DNA of 64,000 nt from Akanthomyces muscarius (taxonomy: Eukaryota; Ascomycota; Sordariomycetes; Hypocreales; Cordycipitaceae): assembly GCF_028009165.1 (NCBI RefSeq), contig NC_079241.1, forward strand, positions 7,254,001 to 7,318,000. The letters are read 5' to 3'. This document shows, one piece after another, positions 1 through 13,700 of the stretch. Numbering within the stretch: the stretch's first letter is position 1; every line of letters begins with the position of its first letter. The translations under genes were made by a program, and so were the position numbers. Under the pieces are notes generated by a model that saw nothing but the letters and a program-made list of their open reading frames with translations, was not told the DNA's origin and made no database searches.

Positions 1-782
1 TGGCGCCGGTCCAGACATTCAGCTCCAGCCCCATCACGGCAGCCAAGGCTCCGACGGCAACGGCAATGGCCCAGTCGCCAACCGCCAACAAGACTGCGCC
101 AGCCACGACGACGGCAGCGGCATCGGCCTCTGCGCACTACGGACCGGCCTCGGCGCAGCCAGGATCGAGGCCCTTTGTCCCTGCAGCGACTGCGTCGGCC
201 TACTCTGCGCCGGGATACTATGCCCAGCCCACGCCCACCCAGCCGCTGGCCGACAACAATAACAACAACTCTCCTCCCGCGCCACAACCTGGTGCTGTGC
301 CTACGGCCCCCGGCGCCGCCGCTACTGCTGCAAGCTCGCTACCTCCTCCACCGAAGAATGGCGAGACAATGGGTCCCGAGCACACGGGCAGCGTCCCGCC
401 GATGCCCGCGCAAATGTCGTATCCTGCCCCTCAGGCCTCTCACGCCATCCGAGGCACATCTACTGCAGACGCTGCTGCCTATCCGTCGCCGTACGAAGCA
501 GGCCCTGTACCGTTGCCGGTTGGCACTGCCCTCGGCGGCGGCATCAACCGCGCGACCGACATGTCGCACCCGCCGGGGTACCAGCAAGACACCCAGGCGG
601 CCGAGTTTTCTAGCGGCCAGCGCGTGGCGCACGACTTTAGCAGCAGTATCGGAGGTGGATATGAGGAGGATGGCAGCGCAAGTATCTGGAACACGGCCAA
701 GAAGTGGGCGTCGGCCGCCGGCGACACCCTGGCGGCTGCCGAGGGGGAGGTCTGGAAGGCTGTGAACAAAGATCAAAAGTAA
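1..782 (+). CDS. 3' end of a Pro/Ala-rich protein, function unknown (partial)
   Basis: The frame is open from base 3 to the TAA at 780-782 with no stop, so the gene enters from the left and its start is outside the window; the first ATG at 66 is probably internal. The visible 260 residues are low in complexity, rich in Ala, Pro, Ser, Gln and Tyr, with an Asn run near residue 65 counted from that ATG. The last 35 residues differ: they form a charged, Trp- and Ala-containing stretch (IWNTAKKWASAAGD then LAAAEGEVWKAV) that could be an amphipathic helix. Such tails occur in fungal adaptor-like proteins with an N-terminal WW or SH3 domain, but no such domain is visible here, so I assign no function. 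The reading frame is reliable; the identity is not. Confidence 0.65.
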   Translation, partial: APVQTFSSSPITAAKAPTATAMAQSPTANKTAPATTTAAASASAHYGPASAQPGSRPFVPAATASAYSAPGYYAQPTPTQPLADNNNNNSPPAPQPGAVPTAPGAAATAASSLPPPPKNGETMGPEHTGSVPPMPAQMSYPAPQASHAIRGTSTADAAAYPSPYEAGPVPLPVGTALGGGINRATDMSHPPGYQQDTQAAEFSSGQRVAHDFSSSIGGGYEEDGSASIWNTAKKWASAAGDTLAAAEGEVWKAVNKDQK

Positions 783-3700
783 GATGCGGGGGCCGAAGTA
801 TTAGAGTTTTTGTTTTATTTTGGAAATTGGATGAATAGACTAGGACTTTGTGGTTCTAAATTGAGAGACATGCGCTTTGTGATTATGGGAAAGCCGGCCT
901 TTGCGCAGATTGCCTGCCCATGTGTAGGTTTAGCCGAGGAACGGTACGCTTTCCAAGAGCCTTAAATATACAATCCATATGTTAGGGTTGCTCAGCTTGC
1001 GAGCTGCGATGGTTCGATGCTCGGGGGGCACGAAGACCGAGTGACAGATGCAGTCATCGAGCTTTACGAGGGGTCCATGTCATATGCATGGCAGAGGCGC
1101 CTGCGGCTTCCCTTATGCAGGTGGACGGAAATTGCCCGAAAGCAGTCAAGACTTCTCACAGTTTGTCAGAAATCAGGGCGATGACCAAAAAAACCCATTC
1201 ATTGAACGTAGGGGGTATGGATGTTGATCGGGAACTGTCACGACTCGATAGGCCAAGCAGTATCGGTACAAGGACAAACTTGCAGAGATAAAGGGAAGGT
1301 CACTTAGTTAGCATTATACTAAAGATCGTCGTCAAGTGGAAACTCTCAAAGCGAATTGCAGGGAGCTGTCATTATCGCCGGCGTGGATGGGGAGGTGGCC
1401 GGGCGAGTCGTCAGATTCCTCATCGCATGAACATCGTGTTTCGCATGACTATTACTACTGCACCGTAGGATTTTCGAAGAGAGGTAAACGTCGGATGGCA
1501 ACAAACGTTTAGAGGGACTTGTGTCATCAATTTGGACTGCAGAACCTGGAAAGCATCACAAGTTGGCCATTGTCAACTTCTCCTCGTGCTGAGCACGACG
1601 GGCTCGCGGTCTACTCTACCGCTTAGAAGACGCAATGCGCCCCAGAGACTAGTCTATAACTATACTCATAGCCCAAACAGATTCATTGGAACTATTTTGT
1701 TGTCTCAAAAGCTTTTGTAGCTTCTAACGTCGCTAGTTCGGCTGTTGAGCAGATAAAGCTGCTAAAGATGAGGCCAGACGCACGGTGCATTTTGATTTTC
1801 TCGCACGCCTTTGAAAATACGAGGGCTCGAAAAAGTCTCTCTATATCTACCTGAAACTGCCGCAAAGTTTTTCTTGATGTCAGCGTAACTAAACTTTGCA
1901 AGAGAGGCTCAAGTTGTCAGCGACCGTGCTGCTCGGCAAATCCCGCCCGCATCATCATGGGGTAGTCTGGACGAGTAGCCAGCGGCGAATCCGCGAGATT
2001 GACCTCGGCTTTGAAAAACAAATGGCACACGACTAGTAGTTCTCAGCTTCTAGAGGAAGTATTCTAGCCGGCGGGCGTAGGTTTGTGCCCGGAGTAATTC
2101 ATGCGTCCGACCAGGTACCGCCACGCCAACAAGACCCAGGAACTGTGGGCATGATCTGCCAAGCTTGCGCCTAGCCAGGTGGCCAGTTGCCAGACTTGAA
2201 GAAAAACAATAAGGAAAAGCGTTGCGCTGTACAGGGATTGAGTGCATGTCTCGTTAGCTTTGGGGATGGAGCATGCCACACAAGTGCAGTGCGCCGGGTG
2301 CTGTTACAGATCTGTGACAGCAACTTTGACTCTGTGTGGAGCTCGGCACCGTGTCGGCCAATGCCAATGGCATGTCACTTGTTCTCAGATCGACATCTTC
2401 AAGAGTCTAGATACTATTTAAAAAGAAGGAGGCTTTTTTTTATTCGGGTCTCGGTACGTCGCGATGCGAATTACGTGGTCGGGTGCTGTCTGCGTTGATG
2501 ATGGCGGGGCGGCCGATGATGCGCTGCTTTTAGATGACAGATGGCATGAATCATGCGGTCCAAACCGTTGAACCAACTTGCAGGTTCTTTGGCTAGCGGA
2601 TCTATTTTGGAGGTCGAAAAATTCGTGCCTTGTAATTTGACAAAACTCGCTTGCTGAAGCTGCGCTAGTCTTGATCCCGGTGTATCTTGCGCGCCACTAA
2701 AGGTTGGTTGCTTATTGTCATATATAGAGTTTTGGGATTCAACGGTTCTTTAAACAATGACAACAGGGGCGACGGGCAATGAAGACAGGCACAGACAGAG
2801 CGAAACGCGGAACGGACGGAAAATTGCCATGCTGCGCTCACTGACCCAGCTGTCCACGGCCCCAAAGTCAAACGCCACAGGGAAAGAGCGGGCACTTGCT
2901 GAACATGCAGAACAAGGCACAAAGCACAGCCCAACCGAGAAGCGAAAACATTTGCCCAGAGTTGCGAAGCTAGCGCCGGCATTAGAGAAGGTTGAATGGT
3001 GGGTCAAACGACGTCTCATCCATTTGAGGCCAAAATTTGGCTGGACGGAGGAATTTCATCACTGCGCCGTTAGATGATCACTAACAGAGTCCGAATCATG
3101 CGATTCCATCTTCCCCATGTTGATTGGGGCACTAGCCGCTCTGTCTTCCCCCATCGGGTCAATTTTGGATCTTGTGGCTTGCTCGCCGCGTGGTCGTGCG
3201 AATTACTCCTCGGCCTCGCCGCGCTGCTAGCGCACGCCGCCGCTTCTCAAGAAATTTACGTCGCTATGGCGGTCCTAGTGCGAGAAATCTGTACACAACT
3301 GACGCGAATTCGCCGGGCTGCTGATTTTCGTGAGGTTTTCAGAGATTTCTACAACAGGAAGACAAGGGAATTCTCAGCTCAGGCATGCAAGGCTGTGCGA
3401 AGCTCGTTGAGCGAAGACAGGCCGCCGAGGTGGAGCCGCAAATTTTCGGGGCCGATCCAACGGTTTGCCGGCATTACCTAATAAGGAAGTGTTGTTAGCA
3501 CAGAATCCGGTGATTGAACAGCTTTGGCATTGCCTGCCAGCGTATTCGCAGCAACGCGATTGACCTGCTCCAAGACTTCCAGCTTATTATTATAAGCCAA
3601 GAAGCCTCAGGTTGTTAACCTTTGCTGCCCCGCCGCCTCGATGTTGAACATTTCTGTTTGATGGCTTGCGTTTTCCTTGTCGGGCCCGGTTCTGGATGTC

Positions 3701-6700
3701 AGTACCCAATTTTAGCGCACCGAATAGGTAGGGATGAGAGCCCATTCTTGAGCGGCGTCAAACCTTATTGCATAGAGCCGGTCAGACCTCCGCGAAAAAG
3801 TTAAGCACAAATGGCTTTGCAGAGGACTCGAGTACAACATACGTGATTTGTTCGTCTGGTTTGTAACACACTTGAAGAATGGCCCAGCATGGTCTATTAA
3901 AGCTGGCAGTGTTGTTGATGGCGACATGAATGAACAATGGGTGCGAAGGGTTGAAAATCTGGCCAGACATGCTTCGACGGGCCGTCATAAGCTTCTGCAC
4001 GATCGAATATTGCAAGTAGATGCTTGGATTTGTCTCTGTAGTCGTTTGGTATAAGGAGTTTTTGTCGAGGTCTTGCTCTTCTCCGTCCGTCACGGCCGAG
4101 AGTACGGACTTCAACCGAGGTATGACGGGTAGCCCGACTCGGGAGAGGCTAGCATTCGGCCGCCGTACTGGCTCGAGCCTGATCCGCACAAATCAACCCA
4201 ATTTGGCAAAACGTTAGATGCAGTATGAATGTTTATAGATCCAGAATTTGGCGGTTGAACTCGCGGTGCTATGCGCGCCAATAAGAGGCTCGTGGCCCGA
4301 TTGATACTGCTCGTTGCTCGGGCCTTCAGCCAACCTGGAGGCTGAAGCAAACCTTAATTGACAGGGTGGAGCGGGCAGTCTGGCATCTATCCCTATGCAT
4401 GTCAGACGATAGCCCAAATCCGTTGATGGAGCACCGTGATATGGCTATCTACCCGGCAACGAAGATGTATCTCGAACGATCGCTGTACCTTGAGGGTGAA
4501 TCATTCAGTACAGACACGCGGACTGGTCGGTTCGAGAACCTCCACATCTATTTTGCGAGCTTGGCGAGATCCGACTAATATCACATCCCTTGAGCGAGCG
4601 GTCACAGCTGTAACATTGTGGGGTTGTTACCAGAGTCGCAGATCTATGGGAATGGTATCACAAACGGTGCCTCTGAGCTCATTGTCTGCCCTGCAAATGG
4701 TAATGAGCAAATGAAGCACCACAGGCCATTGTCTAGTTAGTGTACGAGCAGGCTAGTAAGCGGTTTGTGGACCAGGAGCATTCCACAGCACGGCAGTTTC
4801 TTTGACTTTGATGGTGCAGAGGCTAGCGCCAGGCCGGAGAGTAATGTCTTGGACGAAGGCCACCCGCGCCAGCCTGAGCTTTGTCTGGAGAATCGACGCA
4901 ACGGGCACTCGCAATGGCAATTGATTGACTAATGTTAGTGGGAAGTGATATTCCCTCGGCCGATACCAGCGACGATCAATGTTGCGAATGCCGGGACGCG
5001 GCGATGGCTGAATCTGGCCTGCTGCGCGATGCAATCGATGTCGACACATGGGCTTGGCAGGTCAGTGCTTCAGGTACAAACAGGCGATGTTGTATGCCCT
5101 GGCAAGTTGTGGCTCTCGGCCGTTTGAGCTGTATCGTGTGTAAGCCTGCCGAAAGATTAGCTGCCTTGCAATGTGTAAATGGCGACATGTCGCGTGCGTA
5201 GGGCAAGCTGATCTGACCTTTATGCAAATGCGTGGTGTACAGCGTAGTTGCCGTTTTCCCCGTTGCTAGGCAAGCCTCATGGGAAATGCCGAGGGCAGTC
5301 GCCGAAGACACAAGACGGGATAGCCTAGATGTAGTTGCTCATTTCCATTATGTATTAAGTATGGGTTACGGTGCTGAAAGCCGCGATCCGTGTAAGGCAG
5401 CCCGAATCCAGGCCAAGGATCACTGATATGTTGTGCGGGGGTGTGCGGCGGTGTTCGCATGGGTAGCGTGCGGCCACAGTGGAGGACGGAGCACTGTCGC
5501 GCAGTGGTTGCATCACCTGCGGCAGCGGCGTTCATTGTGAGAGGCCGAGTGTCAGACCAGGCCAGTGTTGTAATGTTGTTATTGCTGTAGCAGGCGAACA
5601 GTAGGAGCCGAGGCAGTTCATCAGGTTTCGAATTCCAAAACAATGAATCCGAGTGGAAGCAGCTTCATGCCGATTAGGAGTAGGGCTGGATCGCAGTCAG
5701 GGGCAGGCTGGCAGGTCGGCAGCAGAGCTATCCATCTTGATATCACGAACGGGCGTTCGCATCCGGATCGGAGGGACGAGAGCCGGCCTGGTGGTTGACT
5801 AGCGGATGGTGTGGGATGTGCTGCTGCGGAGGGGCATCGTGTGATGGGTTGCGCGATGACCTGAATGGATGTAACGAGAGCCGAAATGAGGCAGGTAAGA
5901 ATGGGATAATGAAGGTATGAGAGAGAAGAAAAGCGGTTAAAAGTGTCTGGCGACTGTCTCTGGTAGAATTCATGAGCGTTTCAGCGAGGGTGAGGCGAGA
6001 CGGGCGAGAGAGGTGGCCGGTTTGACAATGGTTTTGGGCTGCCAGCTGGCAGCAATTGATATTGACACCTGCCAGGTGACAAACGGCCTCGAGGTAATCT
6101 GTACAAACGCCAGAGCCAGCACTTGGTGATGCTGTGTCCAATTGACTTGGCCGGTGCACTGTAATTCAGTCGCTGTGCTGGTCCCTAACAAGACCCACGG
6201 CGGTCAGATGGTAACTTACAGCGGACTTTCGCTAAGACGCTACCGCCAACTTGCCATCAACACCGCTGAGGCGGGGGGCCGCACGGGGCCCCGGGCTGGC
6301 CGTGGCAGATGGCACCGCTAACTAGCGGGCTGTCTGTCCGTCCGGAGCCCGTCCTACCCAGGTACCTGCCACCCACTCACTGTAGACGAGTTGCTGATAC
6401 ATCAGTGCGATCCCAGCCCATTACGAGTCTTATTAATCCGTACAAATGTGTAAGCGACAAAAGTACTCGTCGCTATCGGTTAGCTATACTGCACGAGCGT
6501 CGTTGTAATCAGTCCGTGTGCCGAAAAATGGTTGTTAAGCAGCCAGAGCTCTACCAGTAGTTGCTCCGTAGTCCTCGCTAATAATGAATAGATATTGAAA
6601 AGCCCATCGTTCTCTTCACCCACACGGCGCCGGAACAATAACTCGACCAACATTATAGCCTTGTTCCATAATAAAACCGAGCCTCTCGGTCTCGCCTGCT

Positions 6701-7559
6701 GCTGAAACGAGCTGCTCCCCATACTCAAAGCCGTGGTGAAAAGCTCTCATGAGCCAACAAGTTTCCAACCCATGACAAAGTCCACTTAGCATCTGCATTA
6801 TCAGCAGTATCTACTGATAAAGAGAAAAAAGGAAGACATGAAAAGCCTGCAATTAAGCACGCCGACCCTCAGCCCGTATGTACAAGTGTCCCGGCTGTCC
6901 GCGGCAACCCACAGACTTTGACTCGCTGCCCAGCCCTGCCTGAGCTCTTCCCTACCTGGTCTGGCGCACACGTCTCGGCAAAAGCCCAACAACGGGTCCT
7001 GATTCGTCCTTGCCATTTTTGTATTTTAATTTTCGCGGCCCTCATCCTACTGGCCGTTGTCCACTGGTGAGCCACAGCCCGCTTTTTTCTTTCACTTGAA
7101 ACTTGGGCAACACGCCCCCCGACAACTCCTTGGAACTCTGGGCTCATCGGTACCGAAAAAAATAACGGCACCTTTATGTATTTGAACTAGGAAATAGGAC
7201 AATTGGCCCAATTTTTTTTTTTGGCAAAGGAATACGTGGTTAGGCTTCAGCCGTACATGGCGCAAATTGGGCTTGCGTTGGCTTTGTATTATTAGTTAAG
7301 CTACTCGTAACCTGTCAACGCCGTTCGGTCATGGCCCGTCCGCTAACTTATTACCAAGCATTTTACCCAATAACCGCCCTACGTAGTTGGCTGTCAACTC
7401 ATTAACTTTAGTGCATCCCCGCGAAAGCCTGTCCTGCCGAGCCGCGGCACCACCAGCACCAGCCCTCGTGTTTCCAAATACAATCACGTCTGAGATGTCG
7501 GATTGGGTTTTCCTTGATTTCCGCTAGTTACTCGGCCTGATTTTTACAAGTCCCCTCAA
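783..7559. other. Long intergenic region without a recognisable gene
   Basis: This stretch of about 6.8 kb has only short open frames on both strands, none longer than about 155 residues. None resembles a known protein, carries a convincing domain, or can be joined to a neighbour through consensus introns. Base composition is mixed, not the extreme AT-richness of heavily RIP-mutated repeats, and I saw no terminal repeats, transposase or reverse-transcriptase motifs. It may hold the long upstream control region of the regulator starting at 8666 or non-coding transcripts; neither is visible directly. Confidence 0.5.
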
Positions 7560-8665
7560 CTCCAACTAGTCTTGGCCCAATTCGGAACTTGCCCTCAACG
7601 CTCTCGCCGGTCCTATTCACAACAACCCACTTACACGCACACCCTTTCCCACGCAGGACACACGCCCTGACTGCCATGGGTCCTGACTCCTCCAACTCAC
7701 GTACCCGTCCCAGCTAAACCAAAGCAACACGCCAGATGCTAGTCCGCACCAAAAGTACAAGGCCCGCCGTAGATGCCCTATTCCTGTATTGTGATCGTGG
7801 GGGCCCTTTGTTCTCGGGGCGTGGACAGAGGAGGGGGGGGAGAGGGGGCGCTGTCGCACGCGCAGCAACTGGCCCCGAAAATATGCACGCCGTATGGTGC
7901 TGGTATACCCCTTGAACTCTCTTTTGAGCTGGCCATCTTGGCCTTGCTCGACGTGGTCCTTGTTGCAGCTCTCGCGGTGCCGATGGGGGTGCCAGGCTTC
8001 CTCTTAGCCGTCACTCATCATGCCATCTGCGTGTCCCGGATCTACCGCTTCCCTGCTAGCCATACCCTCAGTGCCTGGCCCATCGTCTTTTTCTGCCTTG
8101 CACTCGGGTGGCCGTGCTCTTTCTTCCTCTTTCCCACACACACACATATACACTCCTTCAGCCATTTTTACTTTTATTACTTTCTTTTCAGGTCGTTGTT
8201 CCTCTTTTTCGGCCTCTCATTACCCGTACCAAAGACTTAATAATACCCCGTTCCCCCAGAGCTGGCTCTCTACCCAGTTGTTCCATTACTCACACACACA
8301 CTCAACTTTATTGTTTCGAAAACAATAGCTCTATTTGTTATATTACCTGCTTGGTTCCTCTTGCTGTTGCATTTCGGTCTCGGCACTTCCTTTCATTTTC
8401 TTCCATACAACAGTTGCCGCGTGTTGTGCTTCATTACAGTCACACAGCATCGTGTTGTACGAACTACTGCAGCTTGCCGAAGAGCATCATTCAATCTCCA
8501 AAAACGAAGTCCTCGTCTACAAGTAGTCGAGAGTCTGCTGGTGTTGAAGGCACATTCTTATCGGGCTTTGCCGCGATATCTCACGCTCTCGGCGTCTTCT
8601 ACTCAACTGTTCTCGCACCAAGGTATCTCGACATTTTATCCCGGCCACTCTGCCCTGATTAATTC
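7560..8665 (+). promoter_or_regulatory. Pyrimidine-rich promoter/5' leader of the Rua1_C-like gene
   Basis: From about 7560 the plus strand becomes rich in C and T, with CT runs, CA microsatellites near 8140-8157 and 8290-8303, and several short open frames. This resembles the long 5' leaders of fungal regulatory genes. It includes an ATG at 7773 followed by 155 hydrophobic low-complexity codons that I take to be non-coding. Several upstream ATGs precede the main start at 8666, so translation could be dampened by short upstream frames. The transcription start cannot be placed by eye. Confidence 0.35.
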
Positions 8666-10755
8666 ATGTACGCGATATCGTCGTCAATGGAGCGGACAGC
8701 TGAGCATGTGGCGCCAGCGACACCGCCTGGCGCTCTGGATGCCCAACACTCCAACATTTCTACCTCGGCGGATCTCCAGCCACCTATGAATGCCTGGATG
8801 CCACAACCCGACCTGAACCTGCAGGAAAACTCTTCCGGTATTGCATCACAAGTTTCTTGCTGCTCTGGGGACCAGAACTACCCTGCCGCAACCGGCTGGG
8901 ATCACTCCGTCACCCCCAGATCAACCTTGGCTGGCAAATCTGGCCATCTCTATCCCGGGCAATTACCGCAATCACTAGTGAAAGATGGTAGGACTGAATA
9001 TCCTTGGAGGCATTCATACTCAGCGTCTAATACAACTCTAGGGAGCTGGGGTCAAAAGTCCTACGACCAGTTCGAATTTTATCCGTTTGACCCTGACGCC
9101 CCCATAGGCCAGGCTTACACTACCGACGAAAGCATTCCCATCATTGACCTACGATTCTCGCAACCCCGGCATGAGGCTGAGCATTCCTACTCTGATCTGT
9201 CAGAAAACGGTCGCTCGGATATTCCCACTGGTGTATCGGCACCGGGCGGCTTCTCCGACCTACCGACCACTGGCAGCAGCGATGACGTCTCGACTACACT
9301 CTCCGAAGCGCCTACTTTTTCCGAATACGGAACTCTGTCCAACAGAACATCTCTCATGTCCTCGGCACATCTATCGCCCGTCGCTTCGCCTCGTCTAACG
9401 CCCCAAAATAGACCGGACCAGGTACGAGCTCAGAGCCGCGGCCGCGCCTCGCCTTCTCCTCGCCCCAGTATGCGCTCTGCACCATACAGCACAGACGGTC
9501 TCCGCAACGCAGCTCGATGGTCTACTGGCTCACATAATGTCGCTCAAAACCGTCGTCACTCACCTTTTGGGTACGGATCCATGCCGGAAACAACCATGCC
9601 TTCGCAACGCTACTCCATGCAGGCCCCAGTCTCGTCGTCCATGGCTCCAGGACTGTCACACAACATGGTTTCTGGGCCAGGAAGCAATATGCCTATGCAG
9701 CCATCATATGTTCCTTCTATTCCCATGGGTGGCTACCGAAACAGTACTATGATGATGCCGCCGCGCATGGGTCATCCGCTGCCGACTTCCCACGCCATGC
9801 ATCACGACAATAGCCACCACAGCCTGCCGCAACCCCCGACACTGGCATCCCACGGCCTACTCAAGTTATTGCAAAACAACATCGAGTCGCAGTCCTTTCA
9901 TGGTCACTACTCAGACCTCTCAGCCCCGCCTGACTTGTACCCGGCGCTCCACGAAGAGCCAGCCCCCCCGCCCCCAGAGGACATGAACCCGTCGGACCCC
10001 GACATGGTTCCTTATGAGCAGGAGCTTCGCTTCGACGGCGACATGTACACGCCAAAATGGGTGCGCGGCCACGGCAACAAGCGCGAGGGTTGGTGTGGCA
10101 TCTGCAAGCCGGGTCGCTGGCTGGTCCTCAAGAACTCGGCCTACTGGTACGACAAGTCGTTTACGCACGGCATCAGCGCCGCCACGGGTGCACCATTCCA
10201 GGAGCCGTTAGACAAAAGACGAATGGATGGAAATCCGGATGTTTGGGAGGGTCTATGCGGAAGCTGCAACAAGTGGATTGCGTTGGTGAGCAGCAAGAAG
10301 AAGGGTACAACATGGTTCCGTCATGCGTACAAGGTATGCACTCTTACAACTAGCCGATCAGGGAAAGAAATGGCTAACAATCATTTTTGCAGTGTCACTC
10401 TCACGCTAAAATTAAGGACACTCCCAAGCGAAGGAGAGACCAGGTGCACAATCAACGCATACCTGGCCCTCCTCTGTCGGTTGGCCTCGCGGGTATACAC
10501 GATCAGCAGCAGCGCCCAGGCACGCCGCCACCAACGCTACCTCACGGCCTCTCAAATGCATCGTATGCTTCCATGAGTGGCGGAGGTATCAACACGTCAA
10601 TACCGCACTACATGCATCCACATCAACAGCAGAACCACCCACACCACCACCACCACCAGTCTCTTGGCCCATTGACACCGCCCCAGTCTCTGAGATCCAG
10701 CGTTGGCCGCACGCTGCTATCGAGTCCCACCACAATGTATGGCAATGCGATATAG
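8666..10755 (+). CDS. Rua1_C/DUF4451 (Meu26-like) putative transcription regulator
   Basis: Two exons, 8666-10333 and 10393-10755, encode 676 residues. The 59-nt intron has GTATGC at the donor, GCTAAC as branch point and TTTTTGCAG at the acceptor, and the join is in phase 0. Residues 1-445 are Ser/Pro/Met-rich and probably disordered. Residues about 449-575 form the DUF4451/Rua1_C domain: WVRGHGNKREGWC-x2-C, then a W-rich stretch, a second C-x2-C (CGSC) and a final H/CHSH group created by the splice, suggesting zinc binding. The family includes fission yeast meu26 and the C-terminal part of Ustilago Rua1, an activator of a glycolipid gene cluster; that is known biology, and a DNA-binding role here is inferred. 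The tail has a His-rich run near 10640-10660. A second in-frame ATG (MERTAEH) lies seven codons downstream and could be the true start. Confidence 0.85.
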
Positions 10756-13700
10756 GGCACGCAAGCCGTGCTACGTGTTGCGCAGGTGCGTCTTGAATCA
10801 TGACTGGTCAACATGGATACAACTTTTGGGTGTGTGGCGCAGATTTATGCCACTGGTTTGATTGGTTGCCTCTTTTCCCACCCTCTCTTCTCTTCTCTAC
10901 AATCATTTGCCGAAGCTTTTTCACATTACGGAAACTTTCTAGTTGCTTTTTTTCTCTTTGCGCTTCTTTCTTCTTGTTTCTGTTTGCATGGCTCTATTTC
11001 TTTTGTCACTTATAGACTTGGGTTACGACGGAAATGGGAAACCGGGCTTAGATACTACGCCTCTTATGATGTACATGTATTGGTCAGCAGCGACCATATC
11101 ACGAATCAGTTTGTATTAGCATCTTGGCTTTTCTTGTCTTTGCTATCAGATACTCTTCGCATAGCAAATAAAACTTCATCCATAAACATGGTCAGAACAA
11201 GAAAGCTTCTAGAAAGGTGTGCCACTTGCGCTGGAGAAGTCCACCTTTTACGGAGCGGCGAATTGACAAGTGCGTGCCGCCGTGACGTCCGCGATTCACG
11301 GTAATCCCGATCCAGGCTGAATTGTCAGGCGGGCCACGATAAGAAGAGGAATAGAAGGGAATCAGAAGAGGATTTTGCATTTGATTCGCAGGAACTCTAC
11401 TGGGCCCCTCACATTAAGGACCGGGGGGCTGGGGTTGTATGAGTGGGTTTTTGTCAAGCCCCATTGATGCCTAGTCGCACACAGCGAGCAGGTACAAGAT
11501 CAAGGCGCACTTGCCTTGTTCAGCCTGATAGGGTAAGTAATGAGGCCAAGATTCATGCGCAGTGTGGGTTAACAGACGGAGGCCCTAGAAAAGCAGGGTA
11601 GCGTTGGGGTCGGAGAGAGAGGGCGCCACGTAAGTCTCTGCACGCCATAGCTGCATGGGCTGGTGACGAAAGGCAACAGAGCGTTTATTGTGGCTGCCTG
11701 AAAAGATGTCTATAGTGGGCTTCGTCGCAGTCATCCATGGTTATAATCCATTGCCTAGCTTGCTAGATTGTGTACTGTTTGGCGGCATGAAGAGAAGACC
11801 CGAGAAACACACGAAGCAATCTGGGGCAGCGAGATTGGAGAACGAGATCGAAATTGAAGAGCCAGTGTATGCACAGTGAATCATAGCAGAGCCAGGTAAT
11901 CGGATACGAGGACTGGTCTCTAATCTCCACGCGTTGTCTGTGCCCACTCGCAGTTGTGTTGAAGCCAGTATATGACGCAGCTGGCTAACTATGCTTCAGG
12001 GATATTGACTAGCGAGCCGAGTCGAGATTTTCACAATATGTCAGTCTACGTGGATATGTTTTCTATTTCATTATCAATCTGGGATCCATCCGTCACGATT
12101 GCGTGACCGAGGAAGCGAGATCGGACTTTGAAAACTCGCTCGACCCCGGATGGCATGAGCAGCTCTTCTGAGTTGGCCGCTTTTGCCTGAATCATGGATA
12201 GTTGCTATGCCGAGAAAGCAGGCATGATAACCACTGTCAATATACTTATTCATGAGTATTCGGAAATTTCCGAAGGGCGTGCTTCTTTCAGTCTACCGTA
12301 ACCGACGGTAGAAACACGAAAGCTGAGGCATCAGCCCTCCACGCCTTCCTTCCTTAATGGTGCGACGCTGGTGAGCCGACTCCACAGCCACGTTACAGAA
12401 GCATCCAGGATGCCTAATTCCGCACGCCCAAGAAACTCTCTCTCTTTTTTCTCTAAAGACAGCCTTGTATGCCCACTTCTTCTTGCAATGCAAGATTGCC
12501 ATCTCCCTCGTATCTCTTCTTTTCAACGTACAAGATACCGGATGTTGCCGATCCTTTGATGCCACGCCGAATAATGTTGAGGTTGACAGCGCGGGCGGGG
12601 GCCGCGGCCAGCCTTGCGACTTTGATTGCTGCACATCTGAGACGCCGAGAAGCCCCCTTTTGCATTGGCAAAAGAGATCGGCAATAGCGGAGACGGAACT
12701 GTCTTGATCCCGATTGTCTCTTGCGCATCGATGAAAAGACACGATTTGATAAATCCATTTTTAAAAAATGTGACTTGGCAGACAATGCAGAAGAACGACA
12801 GCGGCCGTGTGGCTGCGCGAAACAAGTATAATGACGCCCCGCATCCCCCGTTTGACTTTCACAGTGTCAAAAGGATATGGAAATCAAAAGTCCTGCTCGA
12901 AGATGGCATGCTCGAAGCGCGCGGAGAAGGAAAAAGCTCTAAATTGCGCAGCAAAAGAACAATGGCAACAATGAGGCCCGTTACCTGTCCGTGCGAGTCA
13001 GGAGCCACGGCCCAAGGTAGACCAACAAGGTTAAGTTTAAACTTTTGCTCGCTTGCACGCTTCTTACCCTAGCCTCTATATCTCGGCCGTTTTCCAGCCT
13101 CTTGTTTTATGATCATGCCTTTTCCCACATTCTGCCGAGATGTTGAAACACGGCTCGCAAATGCGCTTGCTATCAATGCTCTTGCAGGGCCGGGCCTCCA
13201 CACCCCCCGGGTCGAGCTTACAAGCGCTTTGCGAGACAGCCAAACCTTATTTTCAGAAAGGGCTATGATCACCTCCTTTGTGTTGGCAAGCGTCCTGGTT
13301 CACTGCGCGGACTTAAGAATCGTTACGACCGGCTCATTTCGAAGCGATGTTTTTGTCGGTTGAATAGGGCGCAAGGAAAGACAAAGCATGCTGAAGCGCC
13401 GGTTTCGAATTGGATGGTAGAAACGTGCTGAGAAGCGCTGGGCTGGCATCTTTGGCGTGCTAGCACCTGGCGCCACGTGTAGATGAAGCATTGCCACTGG
13501 CGAGACCTGTTCGCATGTCGTATATGTTTTTCCACACAGAGCGTAAGGTCGCTAATACGGAAATCGGACGACTTCGAATTAGATGTCATGTGAAAGTATT
13601 TGCTATGTTGGTTTGGGCTTACGGAAGTGTCGAGGCGAGCATCTGCCTCACAGAAGTCCTCAAAAGTCGCTCAAAGGTGTAGGGTACGACTTGCAACTGC

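Noticed and set aside
7773..8240. 155-codon plus-strand frame with hydrophobic stretches
   Set aside because: It starts with a real ATG but is composed of pyrimidine-rich leader sequence, with no signal peptide pattern or domain; its hydrophobicity follows from the CT-rich bases.
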